IMG/VR virus record: IMGVR_UViG_3300044729_001137
Span: 1 to 28,771 of that record
Strand: one strand, 5' to 3'
DNA from: a virus
Length of the DNA stretch: 28,771 nt
Notes under the pieces: generated by a model
The model's database searches: none
Told to the model about the DNA's origin: nothing
The model's input: the letters and a program-made list of their open reading frames with translations, nothing else
Program-made: the position numbers and the translations under genes
Part shown: piece by piece, positions 20,622 to 27,498 of the stretch
Layout of the letters: every line of letters begins with the position of its first letter
How positions within the stretch are numbered: position 1 is the stretch's first letter

Positions 20622-21512
20622 ATGGCCCGCAAAGCAGACAGCCTCCACGTTCTTCCGCTTTTTTGTGATGACCTTATTGCGTCGTGTGTTGACATGACGC
20701 CAGCCTGCTTTGGCGCCTACATGAGGCTTCTGTGCTACGCATGGACAAGGGGCGGTATACCTGATGACGAAGGCGCTTGCTCACGCATTACAGGCGGCAT
20801 GAATGCCGGAGACTGGCACGCTATCCGCTCGCGACTGACTGAGCTTAAAGATGGCAGGCTGACGCACCAAAGGCTTGAGCTTGAGCGTGTCGCTGTAGCT
20901 GAGATTAGGGAAAAGCGATCAGAAGCAGGCCGGATGGGCGGTCGCCCAAAAGCAAACGGAAAGCAAAACGAAAGCAAAACGAAAGCAAGCGACAAGCAAA
21001 GCGAAAGCAAAACGAAAGCCCCTAATCCTTCCCCTAGCCTTCCCTCTTCCGGAAATACACACACACCGCCAGATGGCGGCAATGAGTTCCGGAAACCCGG
21101 ATGGGCGGCTGATGCTTGGGCCGAGTTTGTCGCCAAGTGGAACGCAACGGATAGGGCCGCAAAGTGGGAGCCGCTGACGGCCCCCGCCGGCTGGGTCGAT
21201 CACGCGGCGAATCCTGGCTGGCTTGAGCGGGCACAGCAGGCGCTGGCTCGGTTGCCGGCCTGCAAGTTCTTTGAGAACCCGCTGGCGGTCACGAAGTTCT
21301 TTGAGTTCGTGGATCGCATCCTAGCCGGCGAGTTTGACAACCAGCCTCGCAGGCATGGCAGGACAAGCACCTCGCCGGACGACGCGGAGCGAAAGGCCGC
21401 CCTTGAGCGAAAGGCTGCCGAGTTCGCCGGATACCGCCCTGCCCCGTATCGACGCCCCAAGGAACTCGCGGGGCTTGCACATGACAAGAAACTCACGGAG
21501 GAAGATCTATGA
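20622..21512 (+). CDS. DUF1376 replication initiator-like protein (YdaU-type)
   Basis: The first 110 residues match the DUF1376 pattern: a short beta start (LHVLPLFCDDLIASCVDMTP), FGAYMRLLCYAWTRGGIPDD, RLTELKDGRLTHQRLELERV and AEIREKRSEAGRMGGRPKAN. In phages this domain is found in replication initiators next to helicase loaders. A linker of two 11-residue units, KQNESKTKASD and KQSESKTKAPN, follows. The C-terminal part (AWAEFVAKWNATDRAAKW, then FFENPLAVTKFFEFVDRILA) resembles the helical partner-binding end. The linker DNA forms an 11-bp array that looks like an origin. GAGG lies about six bases before ATG. Confidence 0.78.
   Translation: MARKADSLHVLPLFCDDLIASCVDMTPACFGAYMRLLCYAWTRGGIPDDEGACSRITGGMNAGDWHAIRSRLTELKDGRLTHQRLELERVAVAEIREKRSEAGRMGGRPKANGKQNESKTKASDKQSESKTKAPNPSPSLPSSGNTHTPPDGGNEFRKPGWAADAWAEFVAKWNATDRAAKWEPLTAPAGWVDHAANPGWLERAQQALARLPACKFFENPLAVTKFFEFVDRILAGEFDNQPRRHGRTSTSPDDAERKAALERKAAEFAGYRPAPYRRPKELAGLAHDKKLTEEDL
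20949..21019 (+). repeat. Seven-copy 11-bp iteron array, candidate phage origin
   Basis: AAAGC-type units start at 20949, 20960, 20971, 20982, 20993, 21004 and 21015, always 11 bases apart, with consensus AAAGCAAAACG; the 20993 unit begins CAAGC and the last is cut to AAAGCCCC. The array lies inside the DUF1376 gene, but 11 is not a multiple of three, so codon repetition alone does not cause it. A pyrimidine-rich stretch (CCTTCCC, CCTTCCCTCTTCC) follows. In phage lambda the origin iterons also lie within the initiator gene O. Confidence 0.65.
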
Positions 21513-21754
21513 CCGAGACCATCGAGCAGCCACCGTCTGAAGTCACCGACCGGCAGCGAGCCGTGTACGAATGGGTGGTCGACTACTGCGAATCGCACGG
21601 GTACAGCCCCAGTATCCGCGAACTCATGGCGGCGTTCGGCTTCAAGTCGCCCAACGGTGCGATGGCGCACCTGCACCCGCTGCGGAAGAAGGGCTACGTG
21701 ACGTGGAACGATCGCCACTCGCGCACCATCCGCCCGATCGGAGGCGTGAAATGA
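21509..21754 (+). CDS. LexA-like DNA-binding domain without peptidase
   Basis: The 81 residues correspond to only the N-terminal winged helix of LexA: DRQRAVYEWVVDYCESHGYS, PSIRELMAAFGFKSPNGAMA, then LHPLRKKGYVTWNDRHSRTI. The Ser/Lys autoprotease domain is missing, so RecA-induced self-cleavage is not possible in this protein alone. It may compete with the host LexA or repress phage genes. ATG follows GGAGG about six bases before, and its start is ATGA-coupled to the DUF1376 gene. The stop overlaps the next start. Confidence 0.82.
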   Translation: MTETIEQPPSEVTDRQRAVYEWVVDYCESHGYSPSIRELMAAFGFKSPNGAMAHLHPLRKKGYVTWNDRHSRTIRPIGGVK

Positions 21755-21999
21755 ACGAGGACAAGCCATACAACCTCCCCCCTGCTCTCACGGTCGCCGA
21801 CCTGTGCGCCCAACAAGCGTGGGAGCATGACATCGACGACGAGAGCCGGCTACGCCTGGAGATGGCAGCCGACACGATTCGGGCGTTGCATCGCCGCCTG
21901 ATGCAGATCTCGAAGACGCTAGAGACGACTGAGGCTCACGCGACCGAGATGGCGAAATACATCAGGTCCATGAGCGGACAGAAAGGCGGGGCGGCATGA
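21751..21999 (+). CDS. Hypothetical helical protein, 82 aa
   Basis: Starts at ATGA overlap with the LexA-like gene. An N-terminal Pro-rich start (NEDKPYNLPPALTVADLCAQ) precedes a long helix (ESRLRLEMAADTIRALHRRL, then ISKTLETTEAHATEMAKYIR), probably a coiled coil. No family is recognised. It is one of a run of small coupled genes between the regulator and the clamp. The longer frame from 21571 overlaps the LexA gene fully and is rejected. Confidence 0.6.
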   Translation: MNEDKPYNLPPALTVADLCAQQAWEHDIDDESRLRLEMAADTIRALHRRLMQISKTLETTEAHATEMAKYIRSMSGQKGGAA

Positions 22000-22184
22000 C
22001 TATCGAACAACTCACGCTTGTCGGCGTGGGAGTGCTGGTGAACGGACTTACCTTTGCCCTCGGGATTGCCGTGGGCATTTCTTTGACACGAAAGGATTCG
22101 ACAAATGGGAACGAAGACAAAGCGGAGCGGTGGCATCGCGTTGAACGCAGCAGACCTCAAGGCGGCTCTCGCGATCGTGCGTGA
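21996..22184 (+). CDS. Small membrane protein, 62 aa
   Basis: ATGA overlap with the previous gene. One hydrophobic helix (LTLVGVGVLVNGLTFALGIA) is followed by VGISLTRKDS and a polar, Arg-rich tail. The gene overlaps the start of the clamp by 80 bases in another frame, which is unusual, and the last 25 residues would then be encoded by the same bases as the clamp start. Its true end may be earlier in function, but no stop is seen before. Role unknown. Confidence 0.5.
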   Translation: MTIEQLTLVGVGVLVNGLTFALGIAVGISLTRKDSTNGNEDKAERWHRVERSRPQGGSRDRA

Positions 22185-23211
22185 CGCGGTACAGGAGCGA
22201 AGACCGAAGCCTATCCTGCGAAACGTGTTGCTCTCGGGCGGGCAGATGACAGCGACCGACTTGGAGTTGCAGGTCACGACGGCGATCGGGTTCGACGGCC
22301 CGGCGTTGCTTCTGCCTCACGGCCGGACGGCGTCGATCCTCCACGAGTGCCAAGACGATGAGGTGACGATCGCTCCAGGCGATACGTCGTGCGTGATCTC
22401 CTGCGGGCGTGGCTCGTGGACGCTGCCAACGGAGGACGCTGCCGAGTTTCCGCAGATGTCGGCGGACGGTGCGACGAATCGGATCAAGCTGCCGGCGGAC
22501 CAGTTTGCACGGGCGATCCGCTCGGTGGTCTATGCCTGCGATCAGAAGAGCAGCCGCTACGCTCTCGGTGGCGTGATGATCGAGGTGCGAGGCGAGACGG
22601 TATCCTTCGTGGCGACTGATTCGCGGCGGCTGACGCTGGCTCGGATCGATCACGACCTGGCGGTGGATGATTCGGAGACGCTGATCCCGCAACGAGTGGC
22701 GAAGCTTCTGGCCCGCATCGCGGAGCAGGCTGGCGGCGAGGAACTTGTCGAGATCGAGGCCAGTGGCAACACGGTAGTCTGCACCATCGGCACCACGGTC
22801 GTGACGGCGCGGCTCGTGGAGGGGCGATTTCCCCGGTGGCGTGACGTGTTCCCGAAGCGTGACGTGAAGGCAACTGTTGTTGATCGCGAGTTGCTCGCGG
22901 CGGCTACACGGGCTGCGGCGATCACGACCAGCGAGCAGAGCAAGGGCGTGGATTACTCGATCGTCGAGAACGGCATTCACCTACATTCGCAGAGCAGCGA
23001 GGCGGGCGAGAGCAGCGTGACGTGCGAGATCGTGGAGCCGGGCGAGACGGTGACGGTGAAACTTGATCCTCGGTTCGTGATCGACTTCCTTGCTGGACTG
23101 CCAAGCGATAGTGAGCCGAACGTCGAAGTCGAGGCTGTTACGCCTGGTGACGCCGTGCAACTCCGCAACGGCGACGTGTTCGGAATCATCATGCCGCTGG
23201 CGAACGACTGA
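22105..23211 (+). CDS. dnaN: Phage-encoded DNA polymerase III beta subunit (sliding clamp)
   Basis: The 368 residues match the length and layout of a bacterial clamp, with three similar domains. Recognisable parts are LKAALAIVRDAVQERRPKPI-LRNVLLSG at the start, a middle with YACDQKSSRYALGGVMIEVR and ATDSRRLTLARID, and an end of RNGDVFGIIMPLAND, comparable to the usual VVMPM ending. The ring encircles DNA and tethers the polymerase. ATG follows ACGAAAGGA eight bases upstream. Few phages carry this bacterial-type clamp; here it stands with an initiator-like gene but no polymerase, so it probably acts with the host polymerase. Confidence 0.93.
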   Translation: MGTKTKRSGGIALNAADLKAALAIVRDAVQERRPKPILRNVLLSGGQMTATDLELQVTTAIGFDGPALLLPHGRTASILHECQDDEVTIAPGDTSCVISCGRGSWTLPTEDAAEFPQMSADGATNRIKLPADQFARAIRSVVYACDQKSSRYALGGVMIEVRGETVSFVATDSRRLTLARIDHDLAVDDSETLIPQRVAKLLARIAEQAGGEELVEIEASGNTVVCTIGTTVVTARLVEGRFPRWRDVFPKRDVKATVVDRELLAAATRAAAITTSEQSKGVDYSIVENGIHLHSQSSEAGESSVTCEIVEPGETVTVKLDPRFVIDFLAGLPSDSEPNVEVEAVTPGDAVQLRNGDVFGIIMPLAND

Positions 23212-23281
23212 GAATCGAGGCACGAGGGGGCTGGCGGCGATGGATGCCGCCGCCCCCGGCTGCTGCAACATGAGGGACATC

Positions 23282-23758
23282 ATGGATCTGGAGCGACTGA
23301 AAGCGATGTGGGCGGAAGGGCTGCCGCCTGCGGTGATTGCCGACCGGCTGGGCGTGACGCCTGGAGCGTTGTGGAACGCCCGCAGAAAGCTGGGGCTGCC
23401 GCCGCGACCGCGTGTTGCGTGGAACGCCGGACAGGAAAGGAAGATCGACGTTCCGCTTCTGTTTCGCCTTTGGCATATGGGCTCACGATCAATGCCGGTT
23501 GACGAAATCGCGAATCAGCTTGGCGTCAAGAAAACCACTGTCTACAAGGCGGCCCAGCGTCACAAGTTGCCACTGCGAGAGCGGATCGTGGAGTCAAAAG
23601 AGTATCTGCCAACACCTGAAGAGATCGCGGAGAAGACTCGCGAGATTCGCGAGCGGCATCTTCGGGCGTTGCGTGAAGAGAGCGAAGAAACAACACGAAA
23701 ACGAGTCTGGAACGGGGAGTTGAGATGTCACCCATCCTCATCGCAATCACGGGCGTGA
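23282..23758 (+). CDS. Double helix-turn-helix protein, 158 aa
   Basis: GAGGG five bases before the ATG sets the start; an earlier ATG at 23270 is in frame. Two tandem GcrA- or terminase-like HTH units are visible: LERLKAMWAEGLPPAVIADR-LGVTPGALWNARRK and DVPLLFRLWHMGSRSMPVDE-IANQLGVKKTTVYKAA. The C-terminal part, LPTPEEIAEKTREIRERHLR, is helical and charged. This latter motif also appears at the end of the 25163 protein. It is likely a DNA-binding regulator, or a small terminase-like subunit, but its targets are not known. The end overlaps the next small gene. Confidence 0.7.
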   Translation: MDLERLKAMWAEGLPPAVIADRLGVTPGALWNARRKLGLPPRPRVAWNAGQERKIDVPLLFRLWHMGSRSMPVDEIANQLGVKKTTVYKAAQRHKLPLRERIVESKEYLPTPEEIAEKTREIRERHLRALREESEETTRKRVWNGELRCHPSSSQSRA

Positions 23759-23871
23759 TCTACCTCTACGTCGCGTGCGACTTGGCGTACCACGGGAAGT
23801 ACGCACTGGCGACGGCATACCTCGGTTACTCGTTTAGCAATATCGGGTTGTGGTACGCCGCGAAAACTTGA
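23725..23871 (+). CDS. Two-helix membrane protein, 48 aa
   Basis: ATG follows GGGGAG six bases upstream and lies within the end of the HTH gene in another frame. The 48 residues contain two hydrophobic stretches (SPILIAITGVIYLYVACDL and LATAYLGYSFSNIGLWYAA), with a short polar loop (YHGKYA), typical of small phage membrane proteins. The stop TGA lies in the TTGACAC motif before RusA, 22 bases before that ATG. Function is not known. Confidence 0.65.
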   Translation: MSPILIAITGVIYLYVACDLAYHGKYALATAYLGYSFSNIGLWYAAKT

Positions 23872-23893
23872 CACTGCCGCCATCCTTGCCGGA
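23868..23893 (+). promoter_or_regulatory. TTGACAC-GCCGCC start-proximal motif of RusA gene
   Basis: TTGACACTGCCGCC lies just before the RusA ATG and resembles the sequence before the methyltransferase (TTGACGC-GCCGCC, from 1519) and, in its first part, before the HEXXH gene (TTGACACGCC, from 13671). No -10 hexamer is at the right distance, so it is not a plain sigma-70 promoter. Its function is unknown. Confidence 0.35.
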
Positions 23894-24301
23894 ATGAAAG
23901 CGATCACGTTCAGCGTTCCCGGCGATCCCGTGCCGCAGCCGCGCCCACGCATCACCGTTCGTGGCAACCACGGACACGCATACGTCGAAGAAGACCACCC
24001 CATCCACGCCTACCGCAAAGCTGTTCAGCTGGCGGCTGTGGACGCAGGGCTGCGACCTTACAGCGGCCCGGTTTCGGTTGTCATCGACGCCGTGTTTCCA
24101 AGGCCCAAAAGCCACCTGACAAGCACTGGAAAATTGCGCAGTGGCGCTCCTGAGATGCCATTTCCTGACGTAGACAACATTGCAAAGGCAGTGCTCGATG
24201 CGATCGGGCCTGTGATCGGAAACGACAAACAGGTAAAGCGGCTTCTCATTGACAAGTCATACGGCACGGAGCCACGGACCACGGTGCGAATCACAACATG
24301 A
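23894..24301 (+). CDS. rusA: RusA-type Holliday junction resolvase
   Basis: Cleaves four-way DNA junctions so that replication products can be packaged. The 135 residues contain the RusA core PDVDNIAKAVLDAIGPVIGN-DKQVKRLLIDKSYG, with D92, D94 and K98 and a later Asp (about 111) matching the catalytic set, and an N-terminal FSVPGDPVPQPRPRI strand that binds DNA. The start has no ribosome site but the shared TTGACAC motif. The gene overlaps the next by four bases (ATGA). Confidence 0.92.
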   Translation: MKAITFSVPGDPVPQPRPRITVRGNHGHAYVEEDHPIHAYRKAVQLAAVDAGLRPYSGPVSVVIDAVFPRPKSHLTSTGKLRSGAPEMPFPDVDNIAKAVLDAIGPVIGNDKQVKRLLIDKSYGTEPRTTVRITT

Positions 24302-25188
24302 ACGTGCCAGACCAGTTGATTTACCCGCTGGGTCCGTTTGTGGAAGACTTCGCTTTTCGCGTGCGTGAAGGGCAGGGAAACCTCGGGTTTTCCAAAGTGG
24401 CATTCGTCGGTCTGGCTCGCAACTGTGCCGACGGTCTCTGCGCCAACTTGCAGCGGCTCCTCGTCTTGGCCGAAACGTGTGCTGAGTGGTGCATGCACAT
24501 TGAGACGAACGACAACGCTGATCAGACAGATCAGGTGCTTGCCGACTTTTGCCGCAGCAATCGGCGGGCAACGTTCACAAGCCAGCGGCTTGATCGCAAG
24601 CAGTACAGCACCGAGTTCGCTGGTCGCCGCACGCAGGCGATGGCCGAATACCGAGACGCCTGCCAACGGTGGGTGAGAGACAATGCCGCCGACTCTGACT
24701 ACGTCGTGGTGATCGACTTTGACCAGTGGGGCGGATGGTCGCACGTCGGCGTGCTAAGCGGCATTGGCTGGCTGATCGAACTTCCGGGCGCTTACGGCAT
24801 GGCGAGTGTGTCGTTAATGCAGCACCCTGCCTACGAGACCAACGCCGAAGGCAATACCCGAAAGACATACGCATGGTTGCATTACGACGCCTGGGCCTTG
24901 CGGCTCAATTCGTACTGGGACGACTACACCGCTGGCATGGGCGGCTGGAAGCATCACTGGTTGCCGCCGGTTGGCTCGCCGCCCGTTCTAGTTAAGTCCG
25001 CGATGGGGGGGCTGGCGATCTACAGAACGGAATCGTTTCTGGCTGGCACGTATGACGGTTCAGATTGCGAGCACGTACCGTTTCACGAAAGCATCGCAAA
25101 GGCGACTGGGCAGCACTTGTACTTGAACCCGTCGCAGCGGTGCGTCATGTCGTGGGTGAACAATGGCGGGGAACACCAGCAGGATTGA
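24298..25188 (+). CDS. Putative GT-A-type glycosyltransferase
   Basis: The ATGA overlap with rusA fixes the start. The 296 residues show a GT-A-like pattern: VAFVGLARNCADGLCANLQR, then LAETCAEWCMHIETNDNADQTDQ, and the probable metal-binding D-x-D within YVVVIDFDQWGG (D140-F-D142). The first part resembles the CAP59/alpha-mannosyltransferase type. The acceptor could be phage DNA, a virion protein, or a host surface sugar; its place behind rusA among early genes favours DNA, but nothing proves this. No membrane segment is visible. Confidence 0.65.
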   Translation: MNVPDQLIYPLGPFVEDFAFRVREGQGNLGFSKVAFVGLARNCADGLCANLQRLLVLAETCAEWCMHIETNDNADQTDQVLADFCRSNRRATFTSQRLDRKQYSTEFAGRRTQAMAEYRDACQRWVRDNAADSDYVVVIDFDQWGGWSHVGVLSGIGWLIELPGAYGMASVSLMQHPAYETNAEGNTRKTYAWLHYDAWALRLNSYWDDYTAGMGGWKHHWLPPVGSPPVLVKSAMGGLAIYRTESFLAGTYDGSDCEHVPFHESIAKATGQHLYLNPSQRCVMSWVNNGGEHQQD

Positions 25189-25522
25189 CTTTGCCACGCT
25201 TAAGCTGCAATGGGACTCCCATTCGGCGATGGCGGCAATCTGCACGCATTGGTCAATCACAAAAGACCAGCTGATTAGGCTGAAGGATGTGGTGCCACTC
25301 TCGCCACGACACGACCGGCGGCTGCGTTTCAAGCCAAAACGCAGCGAGTACCGAGACCCGACCCCGCAAGAAATCATTCAGCGATCAGCAGAAGTTCGCC
25401 TGCGTTGGGACAGTCGCACTGAGCATGAGCGGCGCGTCGTAAAGTCACAGCCTTTCCAGTTGCGCGTCTACGACTCTCCGGCCGAACTGCAAGAGGGTGA
25501 GGATTTTGCGGCAGAGTGGTAG
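25163..25522 (+). CDS. HTH protein related to gene 23282, 119 aa
   Basis: The ATG overlaps the glycosyltransferase end by 26 bases. The N-terminal HTH (KLQWDSHSAMAAICTHWSIT then KDQLIRLKDVVPLSPRHDRR) corresponds to one of the two units in the 23282 protein. The following DPTPQEIIQRSAEVRLRWDS block corresponds to LPTPEEIAEKTREIRERHLR there. The C-terminal part has FQLRVYDSPAELQEGEDFAA. It is likely a DNA-binding regulator, perhaps acting together with its relative. The stop is followed by the ribosome site of the lysis-like cassette. Confidence 0.65.
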   Translation: MAGNTSRIDFATLKLQWDSHSAMAAICTHWSITKDQLIRLKDVVPLSPRHDRRLRFKPKRSEYRDPTPQEIIQRSAEVRLRWDSRTEHERRVVKSQPFQLRVYDSPAELQEGEDFAAEW

Positions 25523-25535
25523 TTGGAGGTGCCGC

Positions 25536-25838
25536 ATGAGTTTTGAAATGACCGCCAGCGAGGCGCAGCAGTACGGCGATTCGCTTTCCATCTGGCAGAA
25601 AATCGCCCTGCTGAACTCCTATGCTCCGCTGATTGGCTATGGCCAGCGGTTTGCTCAGGAGCAAGACCCGTTCAAGCGTGGGCTGATCGTTGCCGACGCC
25701 TGTGAATGGCTTGCCAGCAAGACGAACTCAAGTGCGGATGACCAATTCGTCAAGCATCTGGCGGCCGTACTTCGGACGCAGGAAGGTGAGTCACTGGTTC
25801 GCTGGTGCCTGTTGCAAGTGGAGGCGCTCAAGCGATGA
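25536..25838 (+). CDS. Hypothetical phage protein, 100 aa
   Basis: GGAGGTG six bases before ATG sets the start. The 100 residues are a helical domain (WQKIALLNSYAPLIGYGQRF, then LIVADACEWLASKTNSSADD), with no membrane segment. No family is clear. It is the first gene in the row of coupled genes that includes the papain-like peptidase, and overlaps the next by four bases, so it probably belongs to that cassette. An intracellular partner of the membrane proteins is possible. Confidence 0.6.
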   Translation: MSFEMTASEAQQYGDSLSIWQKIALLNSYAPLIGYGQRFAQEQDPFKRGLIVADACEWLASKTNSSADDQFVKHLAAVLRTQEGESLVRWCLLQVEALKR

Positions 25839-26107
25839 CCGATGCTCTTCGACTTGTTGCCGGGCTGGCGGCTGTGGCTCTCATTGCTGCGCCAGCAATC
25901 ATGGCTGGATACCGCAAAGGCTACGCCTGGCTCAGATCGAGCCGACCAGAGGCCGCCCCCGCAGCCACCGGAGTCGGCATCGCAGAAATGCGTACCGTGC
26001 TCGAACTCGCCAACAAGCTCAAGGCTGCTGGCTTCGTTGAAGGCGTGGCGCTGTGCCAGCAGTTGCTCGACGTGATGTTGGGAAACCAACCCAAGGCCAA
26101 GAAATGA
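25835..26107 (+). CDS. Membrane protein, 90 aa (holin-like candidate)
   Basis: ATGA overlap fixes the start. The first 28 residues hold a strong hydrophobic helix (LRLVAGLAAVALIAAPAIMA), then a basic YRKGYAWLRSSRPE and a helical cytosolic tail (EMRTVLELANKLKAAGFVEG). This is a class of single-pass membrane proteins often seen with phage lysis genes. Holin function is possible but not shown. The end overlaps the next start. Confidence 0.55.
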   Translation: MTDALRLVAGLAAVALIAAPAIMAGYRKGYAWLRSSRPEAAPAATGVGIAEMRTVLELANKLKAAGFVEGVALCQQLLDVMLGNQPKAKK

Positions 26108-26574
26108 CCTACGCACGGATCATTGCAGCTGTCGTGCTTGCGCTCGTCGCATTCGGTGGCGTGCCAAAGCTTCCGACGCTGCCAACGCTGGACCGTGTTA
26201 CGCCGAGTGACGAAATGCAACGCCTTATTACGCCGATCGCCGACGCTCTCAAGAATGCCCCGATGGGCGATCGCATGTTGTGGCAGCAGTTGTGGGAAAA
26301 GGCTGCCGTGGTGGTGGCCGGTGACGCTGTCGCCACCGAAGTGGTCTTTACAGACACCCGGAGCCTGCGGGCGTTCACGATTCTTGCTCTCGACATCGGC
26401 TGGCGGCGAATTGGAGAGAACAAACCGGGCGGCTATCAAGGGCTTCGCGACGGCGTCGAGAAAGCCATGGAAAGCGTGCTGAGCCTGGAGGTGAAGCCGG
26501 TCGACGAGGACATGCGTAAAGCCTACGTCGAGGTGTGCCGTGCGATTGCATGGGCTGGCATCGGAAAGGGGTAG
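26104..26574 (+). CDS. Secreted/membrane-anchored protein, 156 aa
   Basis: ATGA overlap with the previous gene. The N-terminal hydrophobic stretch (IIAAVVLALVAFGGVPKLPT) fits a signal peptide or anchor; there is no lipobox Cys. The remaining 130 residues are helical and acidic (EMQRLITPIADALKNAPMGD, then DRMLWQQLWEKAAVVVAGDA), with no known domain. If exported, it lies in the periplasm and could take part in lysis or in binding the peptidoglycan. Three bases separate it from the papain-like gene. Confidence 0.55.
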   Translation: MTYARIIAAVVLALVAFGGVPKLPTLPTLDRVTPSDEMQRLITPIADALKNAPMGDRMLWQQLWEKAAVVVAGDAVATEVVFTDTRSLRAFTILALDIGWRRIGENKPGGYQGLRDGVEKAMESVLSLEVKPVDEDMRKAYVEVCRAIAWAGIGKG

Positions 26575-26577
26575 CCG

Positions 26578-27498
26578 ATGGAGCCGCACGCCTTTGGCTA
26601 CGATCCAGACCCGGCAGGTGCAGAGGCTTTCGTCTCGTCTCTGCCGCACCCAACGATCGCCAGCGCCGGGCCTGATCTCAAGACCGACGAGAAAACCGAT
26701 GTGTTTCTCTACGAGTCACTGCTGCGGTGCATGCCGTCATGGAATCGCGGCAGCCAAGGCTCCGTAGGCTCATGTGTCGGCTGGGGCTCGGCTCTTGGGA
26801 TCGACCTGCTGGCGGCCTGTGACATCCACTGGCGGAAAGAGCCTGAGCAGTGGGGCGGACGCACGATCGAGGCCAGTATCTACGGATTCAGCCGGGTCGA
26901 GGCTCGCGGGCAGCGTGTGAACACGGGCGGCGATGGCTCGACAGGATTTCACGCTGCAAAGAGCGTGCGTGACTTTGGCTGCCTGCACTACGGCCAGGAC
27001 TACGGCGGGCAGCGTTTCGACTCGCACTCATCTAGTCGTGAGCGCGAGTGGGGCCGCAGCGGTGTGCCAGACTCGCTTGAGCAGTTTGCCAAGCAGCGGC
27101 TATGCACTGAGACCACATTGGTCACGTCGTTTATGGAATGTGCCCGCGCGTTGTCGAACGGTTTCCCCATTGTGCTGTGCTCGGGGCAAGGATTTTCAAT
27201 GTCTAGGGACTCAGAGGGCTTCGCAAAGCCTGGTGGGGTGTGGTGGCATTGCATGACCGGGGCGGCTCTTCGATGGGGCAAGCGTCCTGGCATCCTAATC
27301 TGCAACAGCTGGGGCCGCAGCAACACGGTTGGCAAGCACTACCCAGAGGACATTCCTGAGGAAGTTAGCGTGTGCAGCTTTTGGGCTGATGCCGACGTGA
27401 TCGACAAGATGTGTAGCGGGCGTGACTCATACGCTTACGCAGGCTTCGCGGGATTCAAGGCATCCAAGATGCCAGATTGGACAGGAGGCACGCTGTGA
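26578..27498 (+). CDS. Papain-like (C1-type) cysteine peptidase, possible endolysin
   Basis: The 306 residues carry a papain-type active site: Q60 and C66 in RGSQGSVGSCVGWGSA, six apart as in papain Q19-C25; His224 in GVWWHCMTGAAL; and Asn243 in ICNSWGRSN, with the NSWG box. The N-terminal 55 residues are a short linker. There is no signal peptide, so the product stays in the cytosol unless released. In the middle of small membrane genes it may be the endolysin that cuts peptide cross-links; a protein-processing role is the alternative. Papain-type lysins are not the usual phage type. Confidence 0.82.
   Translation: MEPHAFGYDPDPAGAEAFVSSLPHPTIASAGPDLKTDEKTDVFLYESLLRCMPSWNRGSQGSVGSCVGWGSALGIDLLAACDIHWRKEPEQWGGRTIEASIYGFSRVEARGQRVNTGGDGSTGFHAAKSVRDFGCLHYGQDYGGQRFDSHSSSREREWGRSGVPDSLEQFAKQRLCTETTLVTSFMECARALSNGFPIVLCSGQGFSMSRDSEGFAKPGGVWWHCMTGAALRWGKRPGILICNSWGRSNTVGKHYPEDIPEEVSVCSFWADADVIDKMCSGRDSYAYAGFAGFKASKMPDWTGGTL

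Noticed and set aside
22048-22980. 310-residue minus-strand frame
   Set aside because: Antisense of the sliding clamp gene; no motif, low-complexity Arg/His composition.
24058-24744. 228-residue minus-strand frame
   Set aside because: Runs across the rusA and glycosyltransferase genes, which both have clear motifs or coupling.
25921-26649. 242-residue minus-strand frame
   Set aside because: Opposite three coupled plus-strand genes; no domain is visible.
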